This document shows, one piece after another, positions 25,540 through 36,253 of a stretch of 64,000 nucleotides of DNA. This stretch comes from Limnospira sp050045915. Lineage in GTDB: Bacteria > Cyanobacteriota > Cyanobacteriia > Cyanobacteriales > Microcoleaceae. The first letter of the stretch is position 1, and every line of letters begins with the position of its first letter. Location of the stretch: positions 20,378 to 84,377 of the forward strand of contig JBNGCR010000003.1 of the NCBI GenBank assembly GCA_050045915.1, in the 5' to 3' direction. The translations under genes were made by a program, and so were the position numbers. The notes below the pieces were generated by a model. It was given only the letters and a program-made list of their open reading frames with translations, was not told where the DNA came from and ran no database searches.

Positions 25540-26997
25540 TCAATCACTGTGGCGCCGTTGCAGTTGCAGCCGAATTTCGGCGTGCACTTCTCGGGTGATG
25601 GGGTAAAAATAAGCCAAAATTACCCCCATTGACAGGATGAAAATGGGAATTGGCCCCACCATCAGCCGAATCGCCCAAAATACTGATTCCGGTTGGGATA
25701 CGGGGAGATCTTCGGCGGTTCTGGAGATGAGTCCGGCGTAACTGAGAACCTGTCCGACGATGAATAAAGAGAGGGCAATTCCCAGTTTTTGCAACATGAC
25801 CATAAAACTGTAAAAAATGCCCTCCCGCCGCTGTCCGGTGTTGAGTTCATCCAAATCGACCACATCGGGTAAAATTGACCAGGGGACGAGGTGGGCGGTG
25901 GCGATGCCGAACCCGGCGATCGCACCCAAACCGTACATCGGGGCGATCTGTCCGGGTTGTAACAAAAACAGCCCCACTCCTGCCGCCATCGTCATCGGAA
26001 TTCCCAAACAGTAGACGGTTTTTTTGTCCACCCGCCGCGCGATCGCACTCCAGAACACCATCCCCAGCAAAGATATCCCCTGAACCAACAATGCCATTTG
26101 GGTTAAGTGGCGGTCAGACAATTGCATATAATCGATAATAAAATAGGGTAAAATAGCCACCGTCACTTGTACTCCCAACCAGGAACAGAGATAAATTCCG
26201 ATCGCGTATAAAAACGGACGGTTACTAAAAGCAATACCAATTTGCTGTAAAAATGGCAGGGACGGTGGACGCCGGATTTCCAAGCGTTTGGCTTCCCGAT
26301 CAAAATAGCGTTTTCGGGTTCCCCAAATACACACCCAAATCGCAACTGTCGTCATCGTCGCCCCCAAACCTCCTAACAGGGGATATCGCCAGTGGGGAGA
26401 TGAGACGAAGGAAAATAAAATTTGAGCCAAGAGAAGGGCGAACAAACTCCCGCCAATTTTGAAAGCCGATTGAAAACTCACTAAACTGGTGCGTTCGTCA
26501 TAGTCTGCAGTGAGTTCGGCAGCCAAGGCTCCCAAGGGCAAGAAAACGGCAGTATAAGCCGTGTAAAATAGGATGGTAATCGCGCCGTAGTAGCCGAAAA
26601 GTAGCCAGCGATCGCCGATGGATGGTACAATCCAATGCAGGAAAAAGCAGATCCCCAAGGGAATGGAACCACACAGCATCCAAGGGTAACGCCGTCCCCA
26701 ACGGGATTGGGTGCGATCGCTCAACCAACCGATCATGGGATCGCTGATGGCGTCCCAGCCTTTCCCTAGAAGTAACACACTCCCGGCTAAACCGGGATCG
26801 AGTCCGGCAATATTGGTTAAGAAAAATAGCAGGAAAAACACCTGCATACAGCCAGGGATGGCACCGCCAAATTCTCCCATGCCGTAAGCTATTTTGGTGC
26901 TCAGGGACAACCGATCTGGATTTTGAGATGGAAGTTTAATTCGCCGAGTGAGTTGGCTGAGGACGGATTTGGTTTGGAGGCGAGAAAGGCGGATCAT
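25540..26997 (-). CDS. GPH-family (MFS) sugar/cation symporter
   Basis: A 485-residue protein with twelve predicted membrane helices, read from ATG 26997 (MIRLSRLQ). The open frame extends to 27108, but the extra 37 residues do not look like a transporter N-terminus. It has GKGWDAISDPMIGWLSDRTQ and RWGRRYPWM, the loop 2-3 signature of glycoside-pentoside-hexuronide transporters, and IPWS-like and VDLDELNTGQRREG segments near helix 10. It probably imports a sugar or related solute with a cation; the substrate cannot be told. Confidence 0.85.
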   Translation of the reverse strand: MIRLSRLQTKSVLSQLTRRIKLPSQNPDRLSLSTKIAYGMGEFGGAIPGCMQVFFLLFFLTNIAGLDPGLAGSVLLLGKGWDAISDPMIGWLSDRTQSRWGRRYPWMLCGSIPLGICFFLHWIVPSIGDRWLLFGYYGAITILFYTAYTAVFLPLGALAAELTADYDERTSLVSFQSAFKIGGSLFALLLAQILFSFVSSPHWRYPLLGGLGATMTTVAIWVCIWGTRKRYFDREAKRLEIRRPPSLPFLQQIGIAFSNRPFLYAIGIYLCSWLGVQVTVAILPYFIIDYMQLSDRHLTQMALLVQGISLLGMVFWSAIARRVDKKTVYCLGIPMTMAAGVGLFLLQPGQIAPMYGLGAIAGFGIATAHLVPWSILPDVVDLDELNTGQRREGIFYSFMVMLQKLGIALSLFIVGQVLSYAGLISRTAEDLPVSQPESVFWAIRLMVGPIPIFILSMGVILAYFYPITREVHAEIRLQLQRRHSD

Positions 26998-27257
26998 GTT
27001 CAGGATGGAGAAAAAGTGAACGGGTGAGATGTTGCGATCGCAGACGCACGGGGCGATCGTCGCAGTCGTCAAAAGTTGCTCTTTACATTCTAGGGCAAAA
27101 ATTATCAAAAACAGCCGATGTTAAAATTTGATTTCCGTGGCCATCCAGATCCGCTTAAAATACATCCGAGCCTCCCTATCATATCCGCTCTAAATTGTCC
27201 GCGTCGATGCCGACAAAACTCAAAAAATTAGATTTTTTTAACAGAGGCTTTCCGGTC

Positions 27258-27866
27258 TTATATGATCCGACAATGGTATCCTTTCAAAAGATTTTCCATG
27301 TGGTTGATAGCCTCGGGAAAAAACAACAGAAAATCGGCTTCCAAACCCTGATAATTATCGATCAGCTCCGCCGTTGCGGTGGCGAGATTAGTCGGCCGTT
27401 TGAAGCGACGCGAGAGGCGAGTCAACGTCAATTCTACGCCGGCGATCGCCCCGTAGGAACCCAGCCAATTTTCGGCAATCATGACGGGAACCCTCCCCCG
27501 CAACTTCTGGGGGATGGCATCCAGATTTTGCTCCAACATCCGATAGACGCGATCGATAAATTCCGGCAGCGGTTCGGCAAAAAATAAATCCCAATTCCGG
27601 GACAAAAAGTGATCGTAAAAAATATCGACTAGAATTCCCGAAACTCTCCGATAATCCGAGTTTAACCGCTGCCGGCTGCGGAGAAAAATGGCGTGGGAAT
27701 CCGTGAAGCGATCGGCCTCTCGGTGAAGTCGAACGCCCGCCCAGATTTGGGGATTGTAATCCGTTCGATATCGTTCTAAATTGCCTTTTAAAAAATCTCC
27801 CAACAGGCTCCCCAACCGCACGTCGTCATTTTCCCCCGCCAGACACAAATGAGCCAGATAATTCAT
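27258..27866 (-). CDS. ACP phosphodiesterase-like protein (AcpH/DUF479)
   Basis: 202 residues read from ATG 27866, where the family's MNYLAHLCLAG start occurs; an upstream in-frame ATG at 27878 adds four residues. It has LGSLLGDFLKG and LHREADRFTDSH, the HD-like metal-binding pattern, and ILVDIFYDHFL. Members remove 4'-phosphopantetheine from acyl carrier protein in E. coli, but that activity is only presumed here. The spacer between this gene and the transporter gene appears empty. Confidence 0.85.
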   Translation of the reverse strand: MNYLAHLCLAGENDDVRLGSLLGDFLKGNLERYRTDYNPQIWAGVRLHREADRFTDSHAIFLRSRQRLNSDYRRVSGILVDIFYDHFLSRNWDLFFAEPLPEFIDRVYRMLEQNLDAIPQKLRGRVPVMIAENWLGSYGAIAGVELTLTRLSRRFKRPTNLATATAELIDNYQGLEADFLLFFPEAINHMENLLKGYHCRII

Positions 27867-28049
27867 TCTAACCGTCAATACCCGAACCCCCCCAGCCTAC
27901 CACGGGAAACCGGGAGGGCAACAGATCCGAAGCCAAGTCGGGCGATCGCGAAAACCAAAGGAAGCATAAAATTTTAGCCTTCCCGAACCGCCCCTACCCT
28001 ACAATAGTCCATAATATTATCCCCAATCACTCCCCCGGAGGACGGCACC

Positions 28050-28676
28050 ATGAGCAACTCCCCAATCCCAACCCAAACCCCCCCCGTCGAAATTCCCCCC
28101 GGCTATCTCAACATTATGGGCTACGTTGACGAGTCGGAAGTCAACGGTCCCGGAGTCCGGGCAGTGGTTTGGGTGCAGGGATGCCTGCGAGAATGTCCGG
28201 GGTGCTTCAACACCGCATCCTGGTCCTTTGAACCGAACCAGATTATTTCAATTCGAGAATTGGGCGATCGCATCCTCGCCAACCCCCGCAACGAAGGGGT
28301 AACATTTTCCGGCGGCGAACCCTTCTGGCAAGCCCCCGCCCTGGCAGAATTGGCAAAGCGGTTGAAAGCAGACGGATTAAGTGTGATGTCTTTCAGCGGT
28401 TTTAACCTCAAGGAATTGCAGTCGGAAACCGCCCCCAAAGGAGCGCGAGATTTATTGGAACAGTTGGATATTTTGGTGGACGGCCCCTATGTGGAATCCC
28501 AGGCGATTAACAGTCCGGAATCCCTCGTTTCTTCCAAAAACCAGCGGGTGAGAATTTTCAACCCCGAATTTCAGGACAAATTAACTTGGGCCAGTGACCA
28601 AATGGAAATTCACATTCTCAAAGATGGCAGTCGCATCGTCACCGGTTTCAGAGGACAGATGAATTTGGATGGCTAG
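28050..28676 (+). CDS. 4Fe-4S single-cluster radical SAM protein (NrdG-like activase)
   Basis: 208 residues. The cluster motif is CLRECPGC (CX3CX2C), followed by FSGGEPFWQ, the SAM-binding GGE motif. The length and the GPGVRAVVWVQGC segment resemble NrdG/PflA activating enzymes. A glycyl radical partner is expected but none is seen in the window. It starts at ATG 28050 with GGAGGA well placed upstream. Confidence 0.85.
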   Translation: MSNSPIPTQTPPVEIPPGYLNIMGYVDESEVNGPGVRAVVWVQGCLRECPGCFNTASWSFEPNQIISIRELGDRILANPRNEGVTFSGGEPFWQAPALAELAKRLKADGLSVMSFSGFNLKELQSETAPKGARDLLEQLDILVDGPYVESQAINSPESLVSSKNQRVRIFNPEFQDKLTWASDQMEIHILKDGSRIVTGFRGQMNLDG

Positions 28677-29212
28677 AGCTCGATTTAACAATTAACAATT
28701 AATAATTAATAATTAATAATTGTTTTTGGGTCAAAAGTATCCATCAGATTGACCGATGGAATTTCTGGGCGATACTCAATTATCTCCGTTGGTTCAATTG
28801 CTGAGTCGGCATGATTTTGTCGAAATGAGTCGGGATGCGATCGTCGTGCATCAATCGTTTTAAATTGACAGATGGGTATCGATCAATTGGATTCAGGAAC
28901 AATGTCCGGAATGGGTTGAAAAAAATCTAAAAAAAGTTTGACAAACAAAACAAAATGTGATAGGAGATGCGTCGAGTTATTTATGCTATAAAGGATCGAA
29001 ATTTCTTCCGCTTAAGATGAATTTTAGGTTTCCGCCCAACTCCTGCGATCGCGCCACTTCTGCCGGCATCAAGAGGCAATTGTATATCATCCGATAGACC
29101 CATGAATGGGACGAAACCTGTCATAATTCAAATGAGAGGAGGTCGAGATTAGGTCTAGACCCGCTCAAAATCTCTGAAAATTGCTACCGGCGGTTGGGGG
29201 AGTTGAATTATC
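28677..29212. other. gene-free region upstream of the RcaC-like regulator
   Basis: It contains the AT simple repeat at 28685-28723 and a possible 35-codon frame (28756-28863) with no recognisable product. The last 250 bases are AT-rich and presumably carry the promoter of the two-component operon. No paired L-box-type repeats were seen. Confidence 0.5.
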
Positions 29213-31243
29213 GTGAAAGTTTTGTTAGTTGAAGATGATGATAGTTTGGCGGAAATCGTGGCCGAAGCCCTGACCAGTCAACATTACTTGGTCGATCGCG
29301 CCCCCGAGGGCCAGACCGGTTGGGAACTGGCGGAAGCCTTCACCTACGACCTAATTTTACTCGACGTGCTGTTGCCGAAACTCAACGGGCTGGAATTTTG
29401 TCAGAAACGGCGACAACAGGGCGATCGCACCCCCATATTGCTGATGACCGTCCAGGGGGCCAGCACCACCAAAGTCCGGGGACTCGACGCCGGGGCCGAC
29501 GACTATTTAGTGAAACCCTTCGACCTCAACGAACTGCTGGCGCGGATACGGGCCCTGCTGCGGCGCTCCCAAGACTCCCTCCCCCCCGCCTTCGAGTGGG
29601 GGGACGTGCGCCTCGACCCGAGCAACTGCCAAGTCACCTGTCGCGGCAAGGAACTCAAACTCACCGCCAAAGAATATTCCCTGCTGGAATTATTTCTCCG
29701 CAACCCCCAGCGCATCTTCAACCCCAGCGCCCTACTCGATCACCTCTGGTCCTTTGAAGATCCCCCCTCAGAAAACGCCGTCCGGGCCCAAATTAAAAGT
29801 TTGCGCCAGAAACTCAAACAGAACGGCGTCACCGACGCGATCGAAACCATCTACGGATTGGGATATCGATTGAAAGCCCTCGAACACAAAACCGACCCCC
29901 GAACGGAACAGCGCCAAAAACCCGACAACAGCCACCGCGACCAGAACCCGATCCCCCAAACACGCATCACCCAAATTTGGGAAAAACAGCGGTCGAAATA
30001 CCGTGCGCGCCTCACCGTCATCGAAAAAGCCATCGCCGCCCTGACCGCCGGAAACCTCCCGTCCGAAATGCGACAGCCCGCCCTCCGGGAAGCCCACACC
30101 CTAGCCGGCTCCCTCGGCAGCTTCGGGTTAGCCCGAGCCTCCGCCCTGTCTCGGGAAATCGAACAATTGCTGCAACAATCCGATGTCACCGGTTGCACCC
30201 TCTCCCGCCTCTCAACCTTAGCCCTCGACCTAGCCCAGGAAATCGACACCACCCCCACCTTTCAAACCCCGAAAACCTCCCCGCCCCCACCCCCACCCCC
30301 CGAAAACGCCACCCGCCTACTGATCGTCGATGACGACACCGGACTCGCCCAAGCCCTCGCCGCCGAAGCGACAGCCCGGGGCATGGAAGCCGCCATCGCC
30401 CACGATATCGACAAAGCCCGAGAAATCCTGCGCCACACCCCCCGCGACCTCGTCCTGTTAGACTTGAGTTTTCCCGAATCCACCGAAGCCGGATTCGAGC
30501 TCCTTGCCGAACTCAACCGAACCCCCCAACCCATCCCCGCGATCGTGTTCACCGGCAAAGAAAGCTTCGCCGATCGCGTCAAAGTCGCCCGCCTCGGCGG
30601 TCTGGGCTTTCTCCAAAAACCCATCTCCCCCGATCGCGTCCTCGCAGCCATCACCCAAGTTTTACACCAATCCCAACCCCCCATCGCCCGCGTCCTGATC
30701 GTCGATGACGACCCCAAAATCTTGGACGAACTCCGCACCCTCCTCGAACCCTGGGGCATCAAATCCATCCTCCTCGACGATCCGCAGCAATTTTGGACTA
30801 TCCTAGAACAATCCAACCCCGACCTGTTGATCGTGGACGAACAGATGCCGGAAGTCAGCGGCATTGAACTCTGCCAGGTAGTCCGCAACGATCCCAAATG
30901 GAACGAACTTCCCGTCCTGATTTTGTCAACCCATCGCGACGCCGAAACCATCACCCAGATGTTTCTCGCCGGTGCCGACGACTACATCCCCAAACCCCTC
31001 GTCGAACCCGAACTGATTGCTCGCCTGTTCAACCGACTCGATCGCTCCCAACTACACCGAAAAATTGCCGCCCATCAGTATCGGAATTCCCCGCCGAGTT
31101 GCCAAAATTTTAACATTGAGAGCGCCGGCGATCGAACCCTCCAGAACCCCCTCCCGTCCTCCCAACTGGACAGGCGAGAAGCCGGAACTTATGGCATCGT
31201 ACCCTGGCAGGGGAGCTGGGAAGTCCGAAGCCGGGGAGATTGA
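29213..31243 (+). CDS. RcaC-like response regulator: REC-wHTH-Hpt-REC-REC
   Basis: 676 residues from GTG 29213. Domain order: receiver 1-120 (phospho-Asp D51 in LILLDVLLPKLNG); OmpR-type winged helix about 130-225 (LKLTAKEYSLLELFL, ETIYGLGYRLKAL); Hpt domain about 255-345 with H295 in EAHTLAGSLGSFGL; and receivers about 365-482 (LVLLDLSFPES) and 492-615 (LLIVDEQMPEVSG). RcaC of complementary chromatic acclimation has the same plan with one C-terminal receiver. This should be the DNA-binding output of a phosphorelay, with the kinase and a single receiver directly downstream. Confidence 0.9.
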   Translation: MKVLLVEDDDSLAEIVAEALTSQHYLVDRAPEGQTGWELAEAFTYDLILLDVLLPKLNGLEFCQKRRQQGDRTPILLMTVQGASTTKVRGLDAGADDYLVKPFDLNELLARIRALLRRSQDSLPPAFEWGDVRLDPSNCQVTCRGKELKLTAKEYSLLELFLRNPQRIFNPSALLDHLWSFEDPPSENAVRAQIKSLRQKLKQNGVTDAIETIYGLGYRLKALEHKTDPRTEQRQKPDNSHRDQNPIPQTRITQIWEKQRSKYRARLTVIEKAIAALTAGNLPSEMRQPALREAHTLAGSLGSFGLARASALSREIEQLLQQSDVTGCTLSRLSTLALDLAQEIDTTPTFQTPKTSPPPPPPPENATRLLIVDDDTGLAQALAAEATARGMEAAIAHDIDKAREILRHTPRDLVLLDLSFPESTEAGFELLAELNRTPQPIPAIVFTGKESFADRVKVARLGGLGFLQKPISPDRVLAAITQVLHQSQPPIARVLIVDDDPKILDELRTLLEPWGIKSILLDDPQQFWTILEQSNPDLLIVDEQMPEVSGIELCQVVRNDPKWNELPVLILSTHRDAETITQMFLAGADDYIPKPLVEPELIARLFNRLDRSQLHRKIAAHQYRNSPPSCQNFNIESAGDRTLQNPLPSSQLDRREAGTYGIVPWQGSWEVRSRGD

Positions 31244-31348
31244 AGGAGGAACAGAAAACATCTCCCCCTTCCACGAAGGAACACCGATCGCCCGATCGGT
31301 TTCATCAAAACTCAACTAGAATTGCGTCGATCGCCGAAAATCGAGAGC

Positions 31349-34300
31349 ATGGGAAGAGAGAACCAACAAACCAATCAACCGTTTTCGAGAATGATGCCCG
31401 AAATTATTCTCTGGTTTGATTTCGACAAAAAACCGATCCTTGTCTCTCCAAGTCCGGTTGACAATTGCAGCCGATTCGCCGTCGATCTGACCCTCGAATA
31501 TTGCCAAAAAAATCCCGAATTTATATTTGAAATAGAAGCAACATTTAAAGAACAAAAAAAACGCGATTTCCGCTACAAAATTTTTTCGCCCACCGACGCG
31601 ACCGACATCGAATTTTCAGCGACGATCTCCCCCCTCCCCGATCGCCGCCTCCTCTGGGTCGCCCGCCCCCAAGAGGCAAAGGGGCACTCTTCCTTCGCTT
31701 CCTCCCAGATCCTCTCAGACATCACCCTCAAAATTCGCCAGTCCCTCGACCTGAGCGAAATCCTCGCCACCACCGTCACCGAAGTGCGATCGCTCCTCGA
31801 CGCCGATCGCGTCGTGATGTTTCAACTGCGATCGGCCAACGGCGGGATCGTCGTCCAAGAAGCCGTCCGGCCCCAGTGGAAATCCCTGAGCGGCCAAGAA
31901 ATCGTCGATCCCTGCTTCCACCGCTTCATCAAAGCCTACCGCGACGGCCGCACCCTCAGCATCAGCAACGTCGGCGACAGCCACCTCGTCCGCTCCTGCT
32001 ATCGAGAACTGCTCGACTACTTCCAAGTCCAAGCCGTCCTGATCGTCCCCATCGTCAGCCAGGGACACCTGTGGGGGCTGCTGATCGTCCACCAATGTCG
32101 CAGTCCCCGCCACTGGCGACCCCACGAAATCGACCTCCTCAAACAACTCGCCGACCAGGTAGGCATCGCCCTCGACCAAGCCCAACTCCTCAGACAACTG
32201 CGGCAGGCCCACCAACAGATCTCCTTCCACGTCGAAAACTCCCCCCTAGCCGTGGTGGAGTGGAACAGCGAACTCCGCATACTCCGCTGGTCCGACCGCG
32301 CCGAGCAGTTGTTCGGGTGGAGCGCGGCCGAAACCATCGGGCGACAGTGGTCCGAGTTGAATTGGGTGGTGGAAGCCGATCGCGATCGCGTCCTGCAGGC
32401 CTGCATCCGCCTGATCGACGGCACCGAAGACCGCCAAATCTGCTCCAACCGCAACGCCACCAAAAACGGCCAAATCCTCCACTGCGAATGGTACAACTCC
32501 GCCTGCCGGGACGAAGCGGGGAACTTAATCTCGATTTTATCCCTCGGCCAGGACATCACCGAACGCACCCGAGTCCAAGAAGCCCTGCGCCAAAGCGAAG
32601 AACGCTGGCAGTTAGCTCTGCGGGGAAACAACGATGGAATTTGGGATTGGAACGTCGAAACCGACGCCGTGTTCTTCTCGGCTCGCTGGAAAGAGATGCT
32701 CGGATATGCCGAACACGAAATTATCAATCAGCTCGAAGAGTGGGAGAAGCGAGTCCACCCCGAAGACCGCGACTGGGTGATGCAAGCCATCGCCGACCAC
32801 TTCAACAAAAAAACCCCCTTCTACATCACCGAACATCGGATACGCTGCAAAGATGGCAGCTACAAGTGGATTCTCGACCGGGGACAAGCCGTCTGGGACG
32901 AATTCGGCCGCGTCACCCGGATGGTCGGGTCCCACACCGACATCAGCCCCCGCAAACAGGCCGAAGCCGCCCTGCGCCAGAGCGAAGCCCGCTACAGCTC
33001 CCTCACCAACGACGTCCTCGACAAATCGGAAGTGGGCATTTTTATCCTCGACGCCGACTTCCGGGTGGTCTGGATTAACCGGGCGATCGAACGGTTTTTC
33101 GGCATTCAAAGAACCGAGGCGATCGGAAAAGACAAGCGACAACTGATCCGCGATCGCATCCAGTCCATTTTCGCCGACCCCGACCGCTTCGCCGCCACCG
33201 TCCTGGCCACCTACGACAACAACACCTACATCGAACAATTTGAATGTCACATTCTGCCCGACGGCGACCGGGCCGAACGCTGGCTGGAACACCTGAGCCA
33301 ACCGATCGCCTCGGGATTGTACGCCGGGGGCCGCATCGAACACTACACCGACATTTCACGTCACAAGCAAACCGAAACCGAACTTCAGCGCCTCAACTGG
33401 GCCTTGAAAACCATCAGCCACTGCAATCGCGCCACAGTGCGGGCGACCACCGAAACCCAACTCCTCAACCAGATCTGCGAGATCTTGGTGACGGTGGGCG
33501 GCTACCGCCGGGTGAGTGTCGAATACGCCCAATTTCCCGACATCCGACATCTCACCCCCGTCGCCGGGGCGGGAGGAACCCTTGACAGCGAGATCGGACC
33601 GAACCTTGACGAACGGAAAATAGCCCTACGCCTCAGACGGCCCCGGGTGTTTTCGGAGCAGCGGGAGTCCGGAATTTCGGCGATCGCGGTCCCCTTGATC
33701 CGGGGCGTCCAAGGTCGAAATACAGCCGACTCCGCCTCCTCCCCGACCCCCGTTTTCGGGGTGCTGACCCTGTACCGCGATCGCCCCGACACCTTCGACA
33801 CTGCGGAGGTACAGTTTCTCTCCGAGTTGGCCGACGACCTGGCCTTCGGCATCAACGCCGGGCGGACCCACCGCCAAGCCTCCGAAAGCGAGGAAAAATT
33901 CCGACAACTGGCCGAAAACATCCACGATGTCTTCTGGATGAGCGACCGATCCCCTGTCGCAGAGCGCCAGTCCTGGAACATTCTCTACGTCAGCCCCGCC
34001 TACGAGGACGTTTGGGGGCGCAGTTGCCGGAGTCTCTACCGATCGCCCGACACCTACTTCGAGGCCATCCACCCCGACGACCGGGGGCGCGCGATCGCAG
34101 CCTTTCAAAACCACCCCGCCACCCACCTGGATATCGAATATCGCATCGTCCGCCCCGACGGGTCGATCCGCTGGATCTGGGACCGCGCCTTCCCGATTTT
34201 CGACGACCGGGGACAGATGTACCGCCGCGCCGGCATCGCCAAAGATATCACCCAACGCAAAGAAGCCGAGGAACTTCTGTGGCGGGCCAAGGCCGAATTG

Positions 34301-36253
34301 GAAGTCCGGGTGCGATCGCGGACGGCCGAACTGGCCGAAATCAACCGCCGCCTCCAACAGGAACTCGAAGAACACCGGCGCACCGAAGCCCAACTCCTAG
34401 AGGGCCGGAAACTTTACCGCACCCTGGTGCAAAACTTTCCCAAAGGTGCCGTCTTCCTGTTTGACCCAGACCTGCGCCACAGCATCGCCGACGGCGTGGC
34501 CCTGGCCACCCACGGTTTGTCCTCCGAACAGATCGAAGGGAAAACCATCTGGGAGGTCTTTTCTCCGGCTACCTGTGAGGCGATCGAACCCCACTACCGC
34601 AGGGCGTTGATCGGAGAAACCTCCACGGGAGAACTGGAACAGGAGGGGCGCATTTACTATGTCCAAACCCTGCCGGTGCGAAATGAGGAGGGGAACAAGG
34701 GGATGGAGCCCCTGGTTGCTGGCATGATGGTCATGCAGGATATCACTGAACGCAAGCAAGCCGAAAACCTGCGCGATCGCCTGATCGCCATCATCGAAGC
34801 CACCCCCGACTTCATCGCCTCGGCCACCCCCACCGGCGAGATCGTCTACTTCAATCGCTCGGCCCGGGAGGTGTTGGGACTGCCCCCTGAAGGGGCGATC
34901 GAGTGGGACATTTCCAAACATCACCCCCAGTGGGCTACTGAGATTCTCTGGGAGGAGGGTATCCCAACCGCCCTCCGGGAGGGGACTTGGCTGGGGGAAA
35001 CGGCGCTGTTGAGTGCCGCCGGCCGGGAAATTCCCATTTCCCAGCGGATCATCGCCCACCGCAGCGACGAGGGGCCAATCAGTTTGCTCTCCACCATCGC
35101 CCGGGATATCACCGACCAAAAGCAAACCGAGGCGAACCTGCGCGAGGCGGAACGGCGGTGGCGGAGTTTGCTCGAAAATGTCCATCTGTTGGTGGTGAGT
35201 TTGGACTGCGACGGCCGCATTGAATATGTCAACCCCTTCTTTTTGGAGTTGACCGGATATTCGGCCGCTGAAATCAAGGGTCAAACCTGGTCCCCCCCCT
35301 TCATCCCCCCCCACCAGGAAAAGGTTCAAGCCCAGTTTCGAGATCTGCTCAACCACACCCTCAACTCCCACGGCTACCACTCTATCCTCACGAAAGCTGG
35401 GGAAGAAAAAATGATCGCCTGGAACCACACCCTGCTTCAAAGTCCCGACGGTCAGGCGATCGGCACGATGAGCATCGGCGAGGACATCACCGAACGCTAC
35501 GCGATCGAACGCATGAAGGACGAGTTTATTTCCGTGGTCAGCCACGAACTTCGCACCCCGCTGACGTCCATTTACGGCGGCCTGAACCTGATTTGCAGCC
35601 ATTTAGACCCCAGTTCCGATCGCGGGCGACAGGTGATCGAAATCGCCACGGAAAGCGCCGGACGCCTGGTGCGACTGGTTAATGATATTTTGGAACTCGA
35701 ACGGTTAGAATCGGGTAAAATTAGTCTCTGTCTGCAAATGGTGAATGCTGGCTATCTCCTCGTGAGAGCCGGCGAACAAATGCAGGTCATGGCTAATCGT
35801 GCCGGGATCGCGATCGATGTCGTTCCCCAAGACCTCAAGATCTGCGCCGATCCCGATCGCATCCTGCAAGTGCTAACCAATCTTTTGGGCAACGCGATCA
35901 AATTTTCGGATTCCGGGAGTCGGGTGACTCTGACAGTGGCCCAAGCCGGGGGCGACTCTCGCTGTTCTCCCGCCGTCACCTCCCCCTGTCCCTCGCCGGT
36001 TCTGTTTTCGGTCAGCGACACCGGCCGCGGCATCCCCCCCCACAAGATCGAGAGCATTTTCGAGCGGTTTCACCAAGTCGATGCCTCGGACTCCCGCCAA
36101 AAAGGTGGCACGGGTTTGGGACTCGCCATCTGTCGGAGTATCGTAGAACAACATGGCGGTCGGATTTGGGTGAAGAGTACCCCCAACGTTGGCAGTTGCT
36201 TCTACTTCACGTTATCCGCACAGATTGAGGAGGATAAAATTGATGAATCCTAG
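31349..36253 (+). CDS. cyanobacteriochrome-type hybrid sensor histidine kinase (DXCF GAF, seven PAS, second GAF)
   Basis: 1634 residues from ATG 31349 (the open frame reaches a TTG at 31322). Order: PAS-like N-terminus; GAF1 about 120-280; PAS domains about 288-415, 417-545 and 546-682; GAF2 about 685-845; PAS about 848-975; a coiled coil; PAS about 1020-1138, 1143-1260 and 1267-1385; HisKA with H1399 in SVVSHELRTPL; and HATPase with NLLGNAIKFS and GTGLGLAICR. GAF1 has DPCF (C189) and SCYRELL (C217), the second and canonical bilin-binding Cys of DXCF cyanobacteriochromes, plus LWGLLIVHQC and PRHW. It appears soluble. Bilin binding is inferred from these motifs. GAF2 has no such Cys. Confidence 0.9.
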   Translation: MGRENQQTNQPFSRMMPEIILWFDFDKKPILVSPSPVDNCSRFAVDLTLEYCQKNPEFIFEIEATFKEQKKRDFRYKIFSPTDATDIEFSATISPLPDRRLLWVARPQEAKGHSSFASSQILSDITLKIRQSLDLSEILATTVTEVRSLLDADRVVMFQLRSANGGIVVQEAVRPQWKSLSGQEIVDPCFHRFIKAYRDGRTLSISNVGDSHLVRSCYRELLDYFQVQAVLIVPIVSQGHLWGLLIVHQCRSPRHWRPHEIDLLKQLADQVGIALDQAQLLRQLRQAHQQISFHVENSPLAVVEWNSELRILRWSDRAEQLFGWSAAETIGRQWSELNWVVEADRDRVLQACIRLIDGTEDRQICSNRNATKNGQILHCEWYNSACRDEAGNLISILSLGQDITERTRVQEALRQSEERWQLALRGNNDGIWDWNVETDAVFFSARWKEMLGYAEHEIINQLEEWEKRVHPEDRDWVMQAIADHFNKKTPFYITEHRIRCKDGSYKWILDRGQAVWDEFGRVTRMVGSHTDISPRKQAEAALRQSEARYSSLTNDVLDKSEVGIFILDADFRVVWINRAIERFFGIQRTEAIGKDKRQLIRDRIQSIFADPDRFAATVLATYDNNTYIEQFECHILPDGDRAERWLEHLSQPIASGLYAGGRIEHYTDISRHKQTETELQRLNWALKTISHCNRATVRATTETQLLNQICEILVTVGGYRRVSVEYAQFPDIRHLTPVAGAGGTLDSEIGPNLDERKIALRLRRPRVFSEQRESGISAIAVPLIRGVQGRNTADSASSPTPVFGVLTLYRDRPDTFDTAEVQFLSELADDLAFGINAGRTHRQASESEEKFRQLAENIHDVFWMSDRSPVAERQSWNILYVSPAYEDVWGRSCRSLYRSPDTYFEAIHPDDRGRAIAAFQNHPATHLDIEYRIVRPDGSIRWIWDRAFPIFDDRGQMYRRAGIAKDITQRKEAEELLWRAKAELEVRVRSRTAELAEINRRLQQELEEHRRTEAQLLEGRKLYRTLVQNFPKGAVFLFDPDLRHSIADGVALATHGLSSEQIEGKTIWEVFSPATCEAIEPHYRRALIGETSTGELEQEGRIYYVQTLPVRNEEGNKGMEPLVAGMMVMQDITERKQAENLRDRLIAIIEATPDFIASATPTGEIVYFNRSAREVLGLPPEGAIEWDISKHHPQWATEILWEEGIPTALREGTWLGETALLSAAGREIPISQRIIAHRSDEGPISLLSTIARDITDQKQTEANLREAERRWRSLLENVHLLVVSLDCDGRIEYVNPFFLELTGYSAAEIKGQTWSPPFIPPHQEKVQAQFRDLLNHTLNSHGYHSILTKAGEEKMIAWNHTLLQSPDGQAIGTMSIGEDITERYAIERMKDEFISVVSHELRTPLTSIYGGLNLICSHLDPSSDRGRQVIEIATESAGRLVRLVNDILELERLESGKISLCLQMVNAGYLLVRAGEQMQVMANRAGIAIDVVPQDLKICADPDRILQVLTNLLGNAIKFSDSGSRVTLTVAQAGGDSRCSPAVTSPCPSPVLFSVSDTGRGIPPHKIESIFERFHQVDASDSRQKGGTGLGLAICRSIVEQHGGRIWVKSTPNVGSCFYFTLSAQIEEDKIDES

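Noticed and set aside
28756..28863. 35-codon open frame upstream of the RcaC-like gene
   Set aside because: Short, no ribosome site and no recognised similarity; it could be a relic but cannot be supported.
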